Part shown: positions 1-5,775 of the stretch, piece after piece
Numbering within the stretch: the first letter of the stretch is position 1
How the letters are laid out: every line of letters begins with the position of its first letter
Assembly: GCA_026986305.1 (NCBI GenBank)
Contig: JALSOU010000003.1
Span: forward strand, 1-5,775
DNA from: Thermoplasmata archaeon
Lineage (GTDB): Archaea; Thermoplasmatota; Thermoplasmata; WALJ01
Reading direction: 5' to 3'
Length of the DNA: 5,775 nucleotides
Program-made: the position numbers and the translations under genes
Notes under the pieces: model-generated
The model's input: the letters and a program-made list of their open reading frames with translations, nothing else
What the model was told of the DNA's origin: nothing
Database searches by the model: none

Positions 1-514
1 CGTCTCCCAGCTCTGCTTTATCCACCTCAATCTCAGATCCATCGTAATTAAGTATTAGGAATTTCTCCTCTCCCTTCGGTTTTTTCACCTCTTCTTTCGC
101 TTTTATCTCCCTTGAAAGCTCGCTAAGGGGGTGGCCTTTGCACGATATCTTGAAGGATTTGTACCATCCGAACGGAGCCCTTCCAATCTCACCTTTAAAG
201 GATTTTTTCAGGGATTCTTCCAGAGATTTCATAAGTTCTATGGCTATTTTCGGGCTGGCAAGGTTGCTGCTCAGGTGAGCATAGGGGTAGAGCATAATCC
301 TCTCAGCTTTGACGGTATCTGCAACCCTCAGTATTTCCTCGCTTGCAAGGGAGACATCATCCTCTCCATCACCCTTTTCTATGGCTGTGAACACAACCAG
401 AGCCTCATCCATCCTCCCTTTTTTCATCTCATCATCCAATTCTTCCGCTCCTTTCATTGCCTTCTTCTTCGCCTCATATTCTATGTAGTCTGAGTGTATG
501 AGCAGTATCTTCAA
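1..514 (-). CDS. thrS: Threonyl-tRNA synthetase, archaeal type, N-terminal editing domain (partial, C-terminal part beyond the left edge)
   Basis: The enzyme charges tRNA-Thr with threonine in the cytoplasm. The 171 visible codons, read from the minus strand, begin [14 protein letters not shown] and include [18 protein letters not shown] and [20 protein letters not shown]. This is the archaeal ThrRS N-terminal domain, which has a D-Tyr-tRNA deacylase-like fold and removes wrongly attached serine. From memory of the Pyrococcus domain, His80, Lys119 and Glu132 here match its important His, Lys and Glu; Cys125 lies in the conserved SCKGHP stretch. A charged linker follows (about residues 136-152), then the start of the next segment. 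The catalytic and anticodon-binding domains, roughly three quarters of a usual 620-640 residue protein, lie outside the window. Homology begins exactly at a TTG codon (514-512). No in-frame ATG or GTG lies just upstream, and a GGTGAT Shine-Dalgarno sequence sits 3 bases before it, so TTG is taken as the start. The gene diverges from the DUF438 gene. Confidence 0.95.
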   Translation of the reverse strand, partial: MKILLIHSDYIEYEAKKKAMKGAEELDDEMKKGRMDEALVVFTAIEKGDGEDDVSLASEEILRVADTVKAERIMLYPYAHLSSNLASPKIAIELMKSLEESLKKSFKGEIGRAPFGWYKSFKISCKGHPLSELSREIKAKEEVKKPKGEEKFLILNYDGSEIEVDKAELGD

Positions 515-517
515 GGA

Positions 518-523
518 ATCACC
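518..523 (-). promoter_or_regulatory. Shine-Dalgarno sequence GGTGAT for thrS
   Basis: Read on the minus strand, GGTGAT lies 3 bases before the TTG at 514-512. It matches the archaeal anti-Shine-Dalgarno sequence (16S rRNA 3' end ATCACCTCC). It supports the TTG as a real start and implies that the thrS transcript begins upstream of position 523, so it is not leaderless. Confidence 0.6.
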
Positions 524-540
524 GCTGTGGAATGGTGCTG

Positions 541-550
541 CATATAAAAA
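541..550 (-). promoter_or_regulatory. Candidate TATA box for thrS
   Basis: On the minus strand this reads TTTTTATATG, an archaeal TATA-like element about 30 bases before the TTG start. With the usual spacing of about 26 bases, transcription would begin near 519, which would cut off the Shine-Dalgarno sequence at 518-523. A box further upstream is therefore also possible; the self-complementary TATATA at 591-596 could act on both strands. The assignment is tentative. Confidence 0.4.
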
Positions 551-587
551 TAATGGGTCATTGACTTAATACACATTTTTGTCCATT

Positions 588-599
588 AAGTATATATCC
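588..599 (+). promoter_or_regulatory. Candidate TATA box for the DUF438 gene
   Basis: AAGTATATATCC contains TATATA centred near 594. At the usual archaeal distance of about 26 bases it predicts a transcript start near 620, about 10 bases before the ATG at 630. This placement argues against the in-frame TTG at 579 and ATG at 600, both of which would lie upstream of the transcript start. The core is self-complementary and could also serve thrS on the other strand. Confidence 0.5.
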
Positions 600-629
600 A
601 TGTTCCACTCAGACAGGGTCGGCGATAAA

Positions 630-1952
630 ATGTCTGAACTCTTGCAGAACACAGAGAAGATAAAGGACGAGATAAAAGAGATACTGAAAGACCTGCAGAA
701 AGGAGAAAACATAGAGGAAGCGAAGGAAAGGCTGAAGCAGATACTCAGCTCCCTGAACCCCATAATGATTCCAATCGTTGAGCAGGAGCTTGTTAAAGAG
801 GGTGTTAGCCCCAAGGAGATAGTGAAGATGTGCGATATTCACACCGAGCTTTTCAGGGAACTTTTGCAGGAAAACAAGGAATATGACTTTCCACAGGGCC
901 ATCCTCTTACAACATTCCAGATGGAAAACGAGCAGATAAGCAGGGATGCTGAGATATTGCAGCTGTATGCCAAGAGCATGGTGTCCGCTGAGGACATAAA
1001 GGTTAAGAAGAACATTCTGGAAACAATAAGGGAAATGTCAAAGGAGCTTAGGGGTGTTGGATACCATTACGAGAGGGAGGAGATGCTACTTTTCCCATAC
1101 ATTGAGAGGAGGGGGATAACAGCTGTTCCCACGGTTTTATGGACCAAGCACGACGAGGTCAGATATAAAATAAAGATGTTCCTTAACCTTGTATCAGGAA
1201 ACCCTGAGGATAACGATTGGGAAGAATTTTCAAAGAAGGTTAATAAATCGGCTGTTGAGCTGGGGGGAGCTCTCAACGACATGGTTTACAGGGAGAACAA
1301 CATACTATATCCAACGGTGAAAATACTCCTCTCAGAGGGGGAATGGGCCGCCATCAAAGAACAGGAAAAGGAATACCATTACTACAAGGTAAAACCAAAA
1401 GATGAGTGGAAACCCGAGGAAAAACCCGTGCATCCCTATGAGATAGATAGCGCCATAGATGAGGAATCCATGGTGAATATGCCAGAGGTGATAAAGCCCA
1501 TTATGAAAGGGGCTCAGCCAGACACCCATGATCTTATAAGGGAAGGTGATGTTGAGCTGGACAAAGGATACATGCTTCCTGAGGAGATAAAATACATAAT
1601 TAACACACTTCCTTTTGACATAACATTCATAGACGCCGAGGACAGGGTGAGGTTTTTCAGCCATGGCAAGGAGCGCATATTTCCCAGAAGTCCGAGCATA
1701 CTGGGACGACCTGTTCAGCTGTGTCACCCACCGAAGAGCGTTGGAATAGTAAATAAAATACTGAGAGAATTCAAGGCAGGGCGGAGAGATATGGCCGAGT
1801 TCTGGATACAGATTATGGGCAAATTCATTCATATACAGTACTTTCCAGTTTGGAGCAAAGATGGAAAATATCTTGGAACTCTGGAAGTTACTCAGGACGC
1901 CACGCATGTCCGCTCTCTGGAAGGTCAGAAGAGGTTACTTGACTGGAGTTAA
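630..1952 (+). CDS. DUF438 / hemerythrin HHE / PAS domain protein, probable cytoplasmic sensor
   Basis: This 440-residue soluble protein has three recognisable parts. Residues about 10-80 are a DUF438 helical domain (EQELVKEGVSPKEIVKMCDIH, with Cys68 and His71). Residues about 90-245 are a hemerythrin-like HHE domain. Its candidate di-iron ligands are His91 (GHPLTTF), His146 and Glu150 (HYEREE), His174 (KHDEVR) and Glu222 (YRENNILYP). A charged, proline-containing linker (about 246-318) leads to a PAS domain at about 320-428 with the family's RPVQ-CHPPKSV motif (Cys365, His366) and a typical last strand (GKYLGTLEVTQD). Hemerythrin domains bind O2 or NO at di-iron centres and PAS domains bind ligands or partners, so a redox or gas sensor is likely. 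No output domain (kinase, HTH or cyclase) is present and there is no signal or membrane segment. ATG 630 is chosen because DUF438 proteins often begin MSEL/MSEY and GGCGAT precedes it. In-frame TTG 579 and ATG 600 would add 17 or 10 residues without homology. Its stop overlaps that of the convergent gene. Confidence 0.9.
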   Translation: MSELLQNTEKIKDEIKEILKDLQKGENIEEAKERLKQILSSLNPIMIPIVEQELVKEGVSPKEIVKMCDIHTELFRELLQENKEYDFPQGHPLTTFQMENEQISRDAEILQLYAKSMVSAEDIKVKKNILETIREMSKELRGVGYHYEREEMLLFPYIERRGITAVPTVLWTKHDEVRYKIKMFLNLVSGNPEDNDWEEFSKKVNKSAVELGGALNDMVYRENNILYPTVKILLSEGEWAAIKEQEKEYHYYKVKPKDEWKPEEKPVHPYEIDSAIDEESMVNMPEVIKPIMKGAQPDTHDLIREGDVELDKGYMLPEEIKYIINTLPFDITFIDAEDRVRFFSHGKERIFPRSPSILGRPVQLCHPPKSVGIVNKILREFKAGRRDMAEFWIQIMGKFIHIQYFPVWSKDGKYLGTLEVTQDATHVRSLEGQKRLLDWS

Positions 1953-4900
1953 TAGGTTATCTCAAAGGTTATGACCGTCCTGTATTCATCTTCTGGCGTA
2001 GATGGGGGTATAGTTATCCTCCACAATACTGTGGTATATGATGTGCCTATATCATAACCGTATGAAACACCAACAGAACATGTTCCGTAATCTACTGGAT
2101 CTATGAGATGCCCTCCTGAACCCCAGACACTCAGAGCTCCTCCTGAAGATGGGAAATTGGTCCAATCAGCGATATCTGAGAGAGTGGTGTTTCCATGGGC
2201 TTCTAGATTCTTTATCATCACATTGTCCTCTGTTATCTTTCTGGCACCGGTGGCATTTTCAAGGTCCCCTATGCTGACAGTTACCGTATAATTTCTGTTT
2301 GCCCTCACTCCCAGATGAGATGGTGGACTGAGGTCTATGGTCTCCCCCGGAGCTCCTGAGCCTGAAGGGTTGTTTGTAACTATTATCTCTGTATATGCAT
2401 AAACCCCGAACTCATCGTATTTTACATCCTTGGTATTTGGATTGGAGACATCATATATCGTTGCGTTGAAATTCCAGCTGTTTTTGTCGTTGAAACTGGA
2501 TGTAGGTGAGGATTGGTTGCTAGAGTTATGCCATCCGTTTCCCGGAGAATATCTAATCTGAGGCCCGAAGGATATATTGACATATAGCTCGGCGGAGTTC
2601 CCATCGCCTGAGGTAGTCTGATACCAGTCCAAGAGAGTCAACTCACCCTTATTCGGCCACAATAGTTTCCATGTTCCCTGAGATGGATTGGAATAATCTG
2701 GAGTGTAATGCAGATGGAAGTTGATATTTGCCCCTTTTGTCTGGTTATATTGTGTGCTTTCGCTTCCCTGATCATACCATGCATAAATGTCTATTCCTCC
2801 AACCTGATCCCAGCCTTTTTCATAATATCCCTTGATAAAGAAGGTTACCTTCGATTCAACATCTATCTGGTGGTTTAAAAGGCAATTTCCAGAGGAGTCT
2901 GTTATGTTTATTTCACTTATATGTGGTTTAATGGCCTTGGCGCTCACCGTAGTTCCTGTGTTATACATCTGATATGATATTTTAACGGACTTGCCGTTCC
3001 CCACAGCCAGAGCATATCCAGGGCTACCGGGGGGTTTCACAGCCACCCCTGTCAATCCTGCTGAGACAACAGAGGAATCTGACCAGTCATAGGCGTAATC
3101 AGAGCCATCATAATAAACGAAGACAGAGCCTGAATCACCCACCACAACTGCCATGGAACCGTCGTTCTTCCACGCAATATCTCTGAGGTCGGGGGCGTTG
3201 CTGGAAATTTTCAGAGGGACATAATGACCCCTCATACCTATTGCCAGAGAAGAGTAATCCCCCACATCCCCATATGAATCGACAAGCATCTTCTTCCAAG
3301 AATTTGAACCGTAATCATACCACGCAAATTTAAGATCTTTTGCAGCGCTGTCGTAGTAAGAAATGAATGGTATATCTTTCAAACCGAGTTTCATGGATGT
3401 ATATGAATTCGCATGGGAGTCTATGGCTGTTGGAGTTGACCATGATCCTGAGCTTTTATCTATATATTTTAATCCACCATTTATATAAGATATATGCGGC
3501 TCATCTGCCCTGTCCAGTGCTAGGGAAGTGTACTGCGATGTTCCAGAAGCTGCGGTTTCTATTGTCCATGAACTGTATCCTTTGGATGCATATTTCAGAG
3601 ACTCCGCTCCGCCGTCTGAATAGCTTATATGTGGGCGATCCTGCTCATCTACCACTATGGAAGAATACCTTCCCGCATCATTTGTGGAATCTACAGTTTC
3701 AGTATTCCAGGATCCTCCGGTTTTTACAGCGTATTTCAGATATCCGTTTTTAAAATCATAATAGCTTATGTGTGGGTTCCCTCTGGAGTCCACGGCTATC
3801 GATGTGTCCCATCCAACCTGATTGCTTCCATCTGCTGTTTCAATATGCCATGAACCGTCATAATATGCGTATTTAAGATGTTTATTGGTGTTGTCAAAAT
3901 AGCTTATGTGTATGTGGTCCTGAGTATCTATCGCAATAGAGCTGTATTGACCTACATTTCCATTGGAATCCACAGTTTCAATATGCCATGAACCTGCCTT
4001 GAAATAAGCGTGTTTTAGACATGAGGCCCCCCCGTCATAATAGCTTATGTGTGGCCTTCCGTGGGAATCAAGTGCTATTGAAGTGTAATAGCCAGCATAC
4101 TGTGATGCATCTACAGTGGTGATTCTCCACCTATATCCGTCGTAAAACGCATATTTAAGCGATTCATGTCCAGAAGTTCTGTTGTAATAGCTTATATGAA
4201 ATACCTGATGCAGATTATCCAATTTCCATATTTTTCCATGTCCAGAGGCGTCCTTTCCTGCTACAAGAGCATACCCTCCTGCATTGTCGGGAACCCATTG
4301 AACTGTGTTAAGCTCTGCAGCATCTGGAGGCACATTTAGAGCATACACTTTGTAATAATCGCACACATAGGCAACAGTTCTGTTTTCGTTATAATCATAG
4401 CCAACTGCGATTATTAGCGGGTTAGAGGGGTCATAATTGGTTGTAACATCTTTAAGATTGATTCCAGATTTTAAGTATATGTTTCTGAAAATTCCACCAG
4501 AATTGTCCAAAATATTCCATGCGATAATTCCCTGAGAGCTAGTATGTGGAGTGCCTACAGCAACTATTGTCCCCTGGGAGCCAGTGTATTTATCGAAACA
4601 CACGGCGGTGTATCCATCACCCGGTGGAGGCTCACCGAGATAGTTTACCGTAGGATTATTTCCATTTGCATTATACACTAGCATCTCTATGGATTCTCCA
4701 TCCCCATAACCTACGACTATGAATGTGTCGTTATTTGTATATGTATCATATGCAACATCATAGTAAGTGTAGTATGTATTTGATTCCTCATATATCTCCT
4801 TCCAACCTTTTTCAGGCTCATACCTGAATATCGCTGCCTTGTTTGAACTCGTATTCCTTCCTATACCTATGGCATAGGAATATGTGTTTTCGTTCCACAC

Positions 4901-5047
4901 AAGTTTTGTTATGTTCATGTCATTGGAGAGAGAAATTGGGCTAATCCTTGAATTAGGCTGGTTGGTTGCGTAGCTCTGTATGGAGAAAATCAGCACAGTG
5001 AGCATGAGGAGCGCAGTTATTACGGAAACAACCCGTTTTATCTTCAT
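1949..5047 (-). CDS. Large secreted protein with two nested beta-propellers and a C-terminal beta-rich region
   Basis: This is a 1032-residue exported protein of unknown role; I do not recognise a named family for the whole. It begins MKIKRVVSV followed by a hydrophobic stretch (about 9-24) ending near SYA, a Sec-type signal peptide. Blade-like motifs of the AIGIG/VVGYG/VAVG type start at residues 56, 109, 160, 211, 260, 633 and 679. Between the fifth and sixth lie seven repeats starting at about 284, 333, 380, 426, 473, 518 and 561 with the pattern HISYYD..LKYA..GSW..ETVDS..YSSIA.D. Residues about 695-1032 are beta-rich, with the ending WRITIPPSTPEDEYRTVITFEI typical of Ig-like archaeal surface domains. 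Thirteen N-X-S/T sequons occur, only one within the repeats. There is no C-terminal membrane anchor, so it is secreted or held by partners. No enzyme active site is evident; adhesion or binding is inference. An in-frame ATG at 5062 adds MGRDS but weakens the signal peptide and lies upstream of the predicted transcript start. The stop overlaps the convergent DUF438 gene by 4 bases. Confidence 0.88.
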   Translation of the reverse strand: MKIKRVVSVITALLMLTVLIFSIQSYATNQPNSRISPISLSNDMNITKLVWNENTYSYAIGIGRNTSSNKAAIFRYEPEKGWKEIYEESNTYYTYYDVAYDTYTNNDTFIVVGYGDGESIEMLVYNANGNNPTVNYLGEPPPGDGYTAVCFDKYTGSQGTIVAVGTPHTSSQGIIAWNILDNSGGIFRNIYLKSGINLKDVTTNYDPSNPLIIAVGYDYNENRTVAYVCDYYKVYALNVPPDAAELNTVQWVPDNAGGYALVAGKDASGHGKIWKLDNLHQVFHISYYNRTSGHESLKYAFYDGYRWRITTVDASQYAGYYTSIALDSHGRPHISYYDGGASCLKHAYFKAGSWHIETVDSNGNVGQYSSIAIDTQDHIHISYFDNTNKHLKYAYYDGSWHIETADGSNQVGWDTSIAVDSRGNPHISYYDFKNGYLKYAVKTGGSWNTETVDSTNDAGRYSSIVVDEQDRPHISYSDGGAESLKYASKGYSSWTIETAASGTSQYTSLALDRADEPHISYINGGLKYIDKSSGSWSTPTAIDSHANSYTSMKLGLKDIPFISYYDSAAKDLKFAWYDYGSNSWKKMLVDSYGDVGDYSSLAIGMRGHYVPLKISSNAPDLRDIAWKNDGSMAVVVGDSGSVFVYYDGSDYAYDWSDSSVVSAGLTGVAVKPPGSPGYALAVGNGKSVKISYQMYNTGTTVSAKAIKPHISEINITDSSGNCLLNHQIDVESKVTFFIKGYYEKGWDQVGGIDIYAWYDQGSESTQYNQTKGANINFHLHYTPDYSNPSQGTWKLLWPNKGELTLLDWYQTTSGDGNSAELYVNISFGPQIRYSPGNGWHNSSNQSSPTSSFNDKNSWNFNATIYDVSNPNTKDVKYDEFGVYAYTEIIVTNNPSGSGAPGETIDLSPPSHLGVRANRNYTVTVSIGDLENATGARKITEDNVMIKNLEAHGNTTLSDIADWTNFPSSGGALSVWGSGGHLIDPVDYGTCSVGVSYGYDIGTSYTTVLWRITIPPSTPEDEYRTVITFEITY
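3224..4198 (-). repeat. Seven tandem in-frame coding repeats of about 130-147 bp (HISYYD propeller blades)
   Basis: Repeat units read on the minus strand begin at about 4198, 4051, 3910, 3772, 3631, 3496 and 3367, and the last ends near 3224. Unit lengths are 49, 47, 46, 47, 45, 43 and about 48 codons. Similarity is visible in the DNA: the plus-strand string AATAGCTTAT recurs near 3618, 3759, 3898, 4038 and 4186. Units 2-4 are the most alike, while units 6 and 7 have drifted and shortened (HISYINGG; FISYYDSAA with KKMLVDS). All units keep the reading frame, as expected for duplicated propeller blades. The pattern lacks the SxDxGxxW of the sialidase Asp-box, so this is a different repeat type. 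Confidence 0.85.
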
Positions 5048-5072
5048 ACTATCCCTACCCATACATTTGTTC

Positions 5073-5084
5073 TTTATTAATAAG
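5073..5084 (-). promoter_or_regulatory. Candidate TATA box of the secreted propeller gene
   Basis: The core TTATTAATAA (5074-5083) is a perfect 10-base palindrome centred near 5078.5. On the minus strand, a start about 26 bases downstream falls near 5052. That gives a leader of about 5 bases before the ATG at 5047 and puts the alternative ATG at 5062 upstream of the transcript start. Because it is symmetric, the box could in principle recruit TBP in both directions. Confidence 0.5.
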
Positions 5085-5119
5085 CTTTTTGGAAGTTAAG
5101 GGGTTGTGAGAATAGAAAA

Positions 5120-5133
5120 GAATTAAATAATTC
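5120..5133 (+). promoter_or_regulatory. Candidate TATA box within a 14-base inverted repeat, promoter of the DUF1616-like gene
   Basis: GAATTAAATAATTC consists of GAATTA and its exact complement TAATTC separated by AA. The TATA-like core TTAAATAA (5123-5130) is centred about 26-27 bases before the A of the ATG at 5153, the spacing expected for a leaderless archaeal transcript. Purine-rich bases just upstream (AGAAAAG) could serve as the BRE bound by TFB. The symmetry may be chance in A/T-rich DNA or may mark a repressor site over the TATA box. Confidence 0.5.
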
Positions 5134-5152
5134 AATCCCTACAGCCTCATAG

Positions 5153-5755
5153 ATGGACATACTAAGGCTGATATATGCCATACTGCTGGTATTCATAATT
5201 CCGGGCTACACCCTAACACAGGCGCTCTTCCCCAGAAAAGGTGAGCTTGATTTGGAGATGGATGGTCTTTATCGGTTGGCACTTTCAATGGGGTTAAGCA
5301 TAGCCGTAGTGATATTCGATGGCTTCTTTCTGGACTGGCTCACGCATACATTCAATCTTCATTCTTACGATGGAATAGGGATGGTCCACGAACCATATCT
5401 ATCCCTGAGTCTTTGGACAATAAGCGGGATATTTTTCGTAATAGGTTGGTATCGGGGAGCATATCCTCTTTTGGGAATCATACATCCCGCCCTTTACAGG
5501 GAGGCCCCTCCATACACTCCTAGCGTTGAAAAAATAAGGGATGAAAAGCTGAAAGAGCTGGAAAATCTCATAGCTGAGCGGGCCAAGCTAAAGCGCATGA
5601 TAAAGGAATACAGGATAAAGGAGAGGTCCAGCGCAAAGAGCATGAGAAAGTACTACCAGACCAAAAAAGCCGAGCTTTCCAAGAGATTGGAGGAGCTTGA
5701 CAGGAACATAGAGGCAATTCAGAGGGAGGTTGAAGAGGGGAATGAGCTCGGCTAG
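5153..5755 (+). CDS. DUF1616-like membrane protein with C-terminal coiled coil
   Basis: This 200-residue protein is predicted to sit in the cytoplasmic membrane; its function is unknown. The N-terminal part resembles the start of archaeal DUF1616 proteins: a first hydrophobic segment (about 4-24, with IPGYTLTQALFPRKGELD after the conserved pattern), a second at about 42-63 (LALSMGLSIAVVIFDGFFL) and a third at about 83-100, ending GWYRGAYP. From about residue 124 to 195 it turns strongly charged and helical (KIRDEKLKELENLIAERAK, then RLEELDRNIEAIQREVEE), a probable cytoplasmic coiled coil broken near the SSAKS at 159-163. Many DUF1616 proteins are longer and end in a soluble beta-rich part, which is absent here. 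ATG 5153 is the first start available, and the TATA-like box about 26 bases upstream predicts a leaderless transcript. It diverges from the secreted propeller gene and overlaps a probable downstream gene by 14 bases, so it is likely the first gene of an operon. Confidence 0.82.
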   Translation: MDILRLIYAILLVFIIPGYTLTQALFPRKGELDLEMDGLYRLALSMGLSIAVVIFDGFFLDWLTHTFNLHSYDGIGMVHEPYLSLSLWTISGIFFVIGWYRGAYPLLGIIHPALYREAPPYTPSVEKIRDEKLKELENLIAERAKLKRMIKEYRIKERSSAKSMRKYYQTKKAELSKRLEELDRNIEAIQREVEEGNELG

Positions 5756-5775
5756 TTTTAGATACAAGATGGTCA
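5742..5775 (+). CDS. Possible start of the next gene (partial, runs off the right edge)
   Basis: An ATG at 5742, in the +1 frame relative to the preceding gene, opens MSSASFRYKMV and stays open to the window edge. GGAGGT at 5725-5730, a strong Shine-Dalgarno match, lies 11 bases before it, slightly far but usable; GAGGGG at 5735-5740 is closer than usual. A 14-base overlap with the previous stop is typical of translationally coupled archaeal genes. Only 11 codons are visible, so the product cannot be named and the call rests on position and ribosome-binding site alone. The ATG at 5769 in the same frame is an alternative start. Confidence 0.45.
   Translation, partial: MSSASFRYKMV

Noticed and set aside
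131..493. A 120-codon open frame on the plus strand.
   Set aside because: It is antisense to the clear ThrRS editing domain and resembles no known protein.
579..629. Extended N terminus of the DUF438 protein from TTG 579 or ATG 600.
   Set aside because: The TATA box at 588-599 lies inside or just before these starts, and family similarity begins at the ATG at 630.
1332..1907. A 191-codon open frame on the minus strand.
   Set aside because: It is antisense to the hemerythrin-PAS coding region, whose opposite strand has strong family motifs; it has no visible start context.
3367..3753. A 128-codon open frame on the plus strand.
   Set aside because: It lies opposite the HISYYD repeats of the long minus-strand gene, and its composition follows from that gene's repeated codons.
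3224..4198. Regularly spaced DNA repeats at about 140-base intervals, which could suggest a CRISPR-like or satellite array.
   Set aside because: Units keep the reading frame of a long gene and are similar along their whole length as protein blades; there are no short identical repeats with unrelated spacers.
3224..4198. Sialidase or BNR (Asp-box) propeller.
   Set aside because: The SxDxGxxW signature is absent and no sialidase arginine triad or catalytic Tyr/Glu pair could be recognised.
5048..5062. Five-residue N-terminal extension (MGRDS) of the secreted protein.
   Set aside because: It places acidic Asp before the KIKR n-region of the signal peptide and lies upstream of the transcript start predicted from the TATA box.

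Overview
The window looks like archaeal chromosomal DNA, most likely from the Thermoplasmata side of Euryarchaeota (an Aciduliprofundum-like organism is my best guess, from protein style and not from a search). The evidence is an archaeal-type threonyl-tRNA synthetase with the D-aminoacyl-deacylase-like editing domain at its N terminus, TATA-box promoters with very short or absent leaders, a DUF438/hemerythrin/PAS protein, a giant secreted propeller protein rich in N-glycosylation sequons, and a DUF1616-type membrane protein. Gene density is high, and no tRNA, rRNA, CRISPR or insertion sequence is visible.

Layout: (a) 1-514, minus strand: the first 171 codons of thrS, running off the left edge, apparently starting with TTG behind a GGTGAT Shine-Dalgarno sequence. 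(b) 515-629: a compact divergent promoter region. (c) 630-1952, plus strand: a 440-residue cytoplasmic DUF438 + hemerythrin + PAS protein, probably a sensor of O2, NO or redox state. (d) 1949-5047, minus strand: a 1032-residue exported protein whose stop codon overlaps that of (c) within a shared TTAA. (e) 5048-5152: a second divergent promoter region with two symmetric A/T-rich boxes. (f) 5153-5755, plus strand: a membrane protein with a DUF1616-like N terminus and a long charged coiled-coil tail, probably on a leaderless transcript. (g) 5742-5775: the first 11 codons of a probable further gene overlapping (f).

The most unusual object is the secreted protein. It contains seven copies of an AVG-type propeller motif about 46-53 residues apart, but copies 5 and 6 are separated by 373 residues. 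The extra 325 residues are seven tandem repeats of another type (HISYYD...LKYA...GSW...ETVDS...YSSIA.D), about 43-49 residues each. Removing them leaves 48 residues, which fits the outer spacing. The simplest reading is a complete seven-bladed beta-propeller inserted between blades 5 and 6 of another seven-bladed propeller, followed by a C-terminal beta-rich region. The inserted part has almost no glycosylation sequons while the rest has many.

The genes do not form one obvious pathway. thrS and the DUF438 gene share only a promoter region, the DUF438 and propeller genes converge, and the propeller and DUF1616 genes diverge. The last pair are both envelope proteins and could be related in function, but that is inference.
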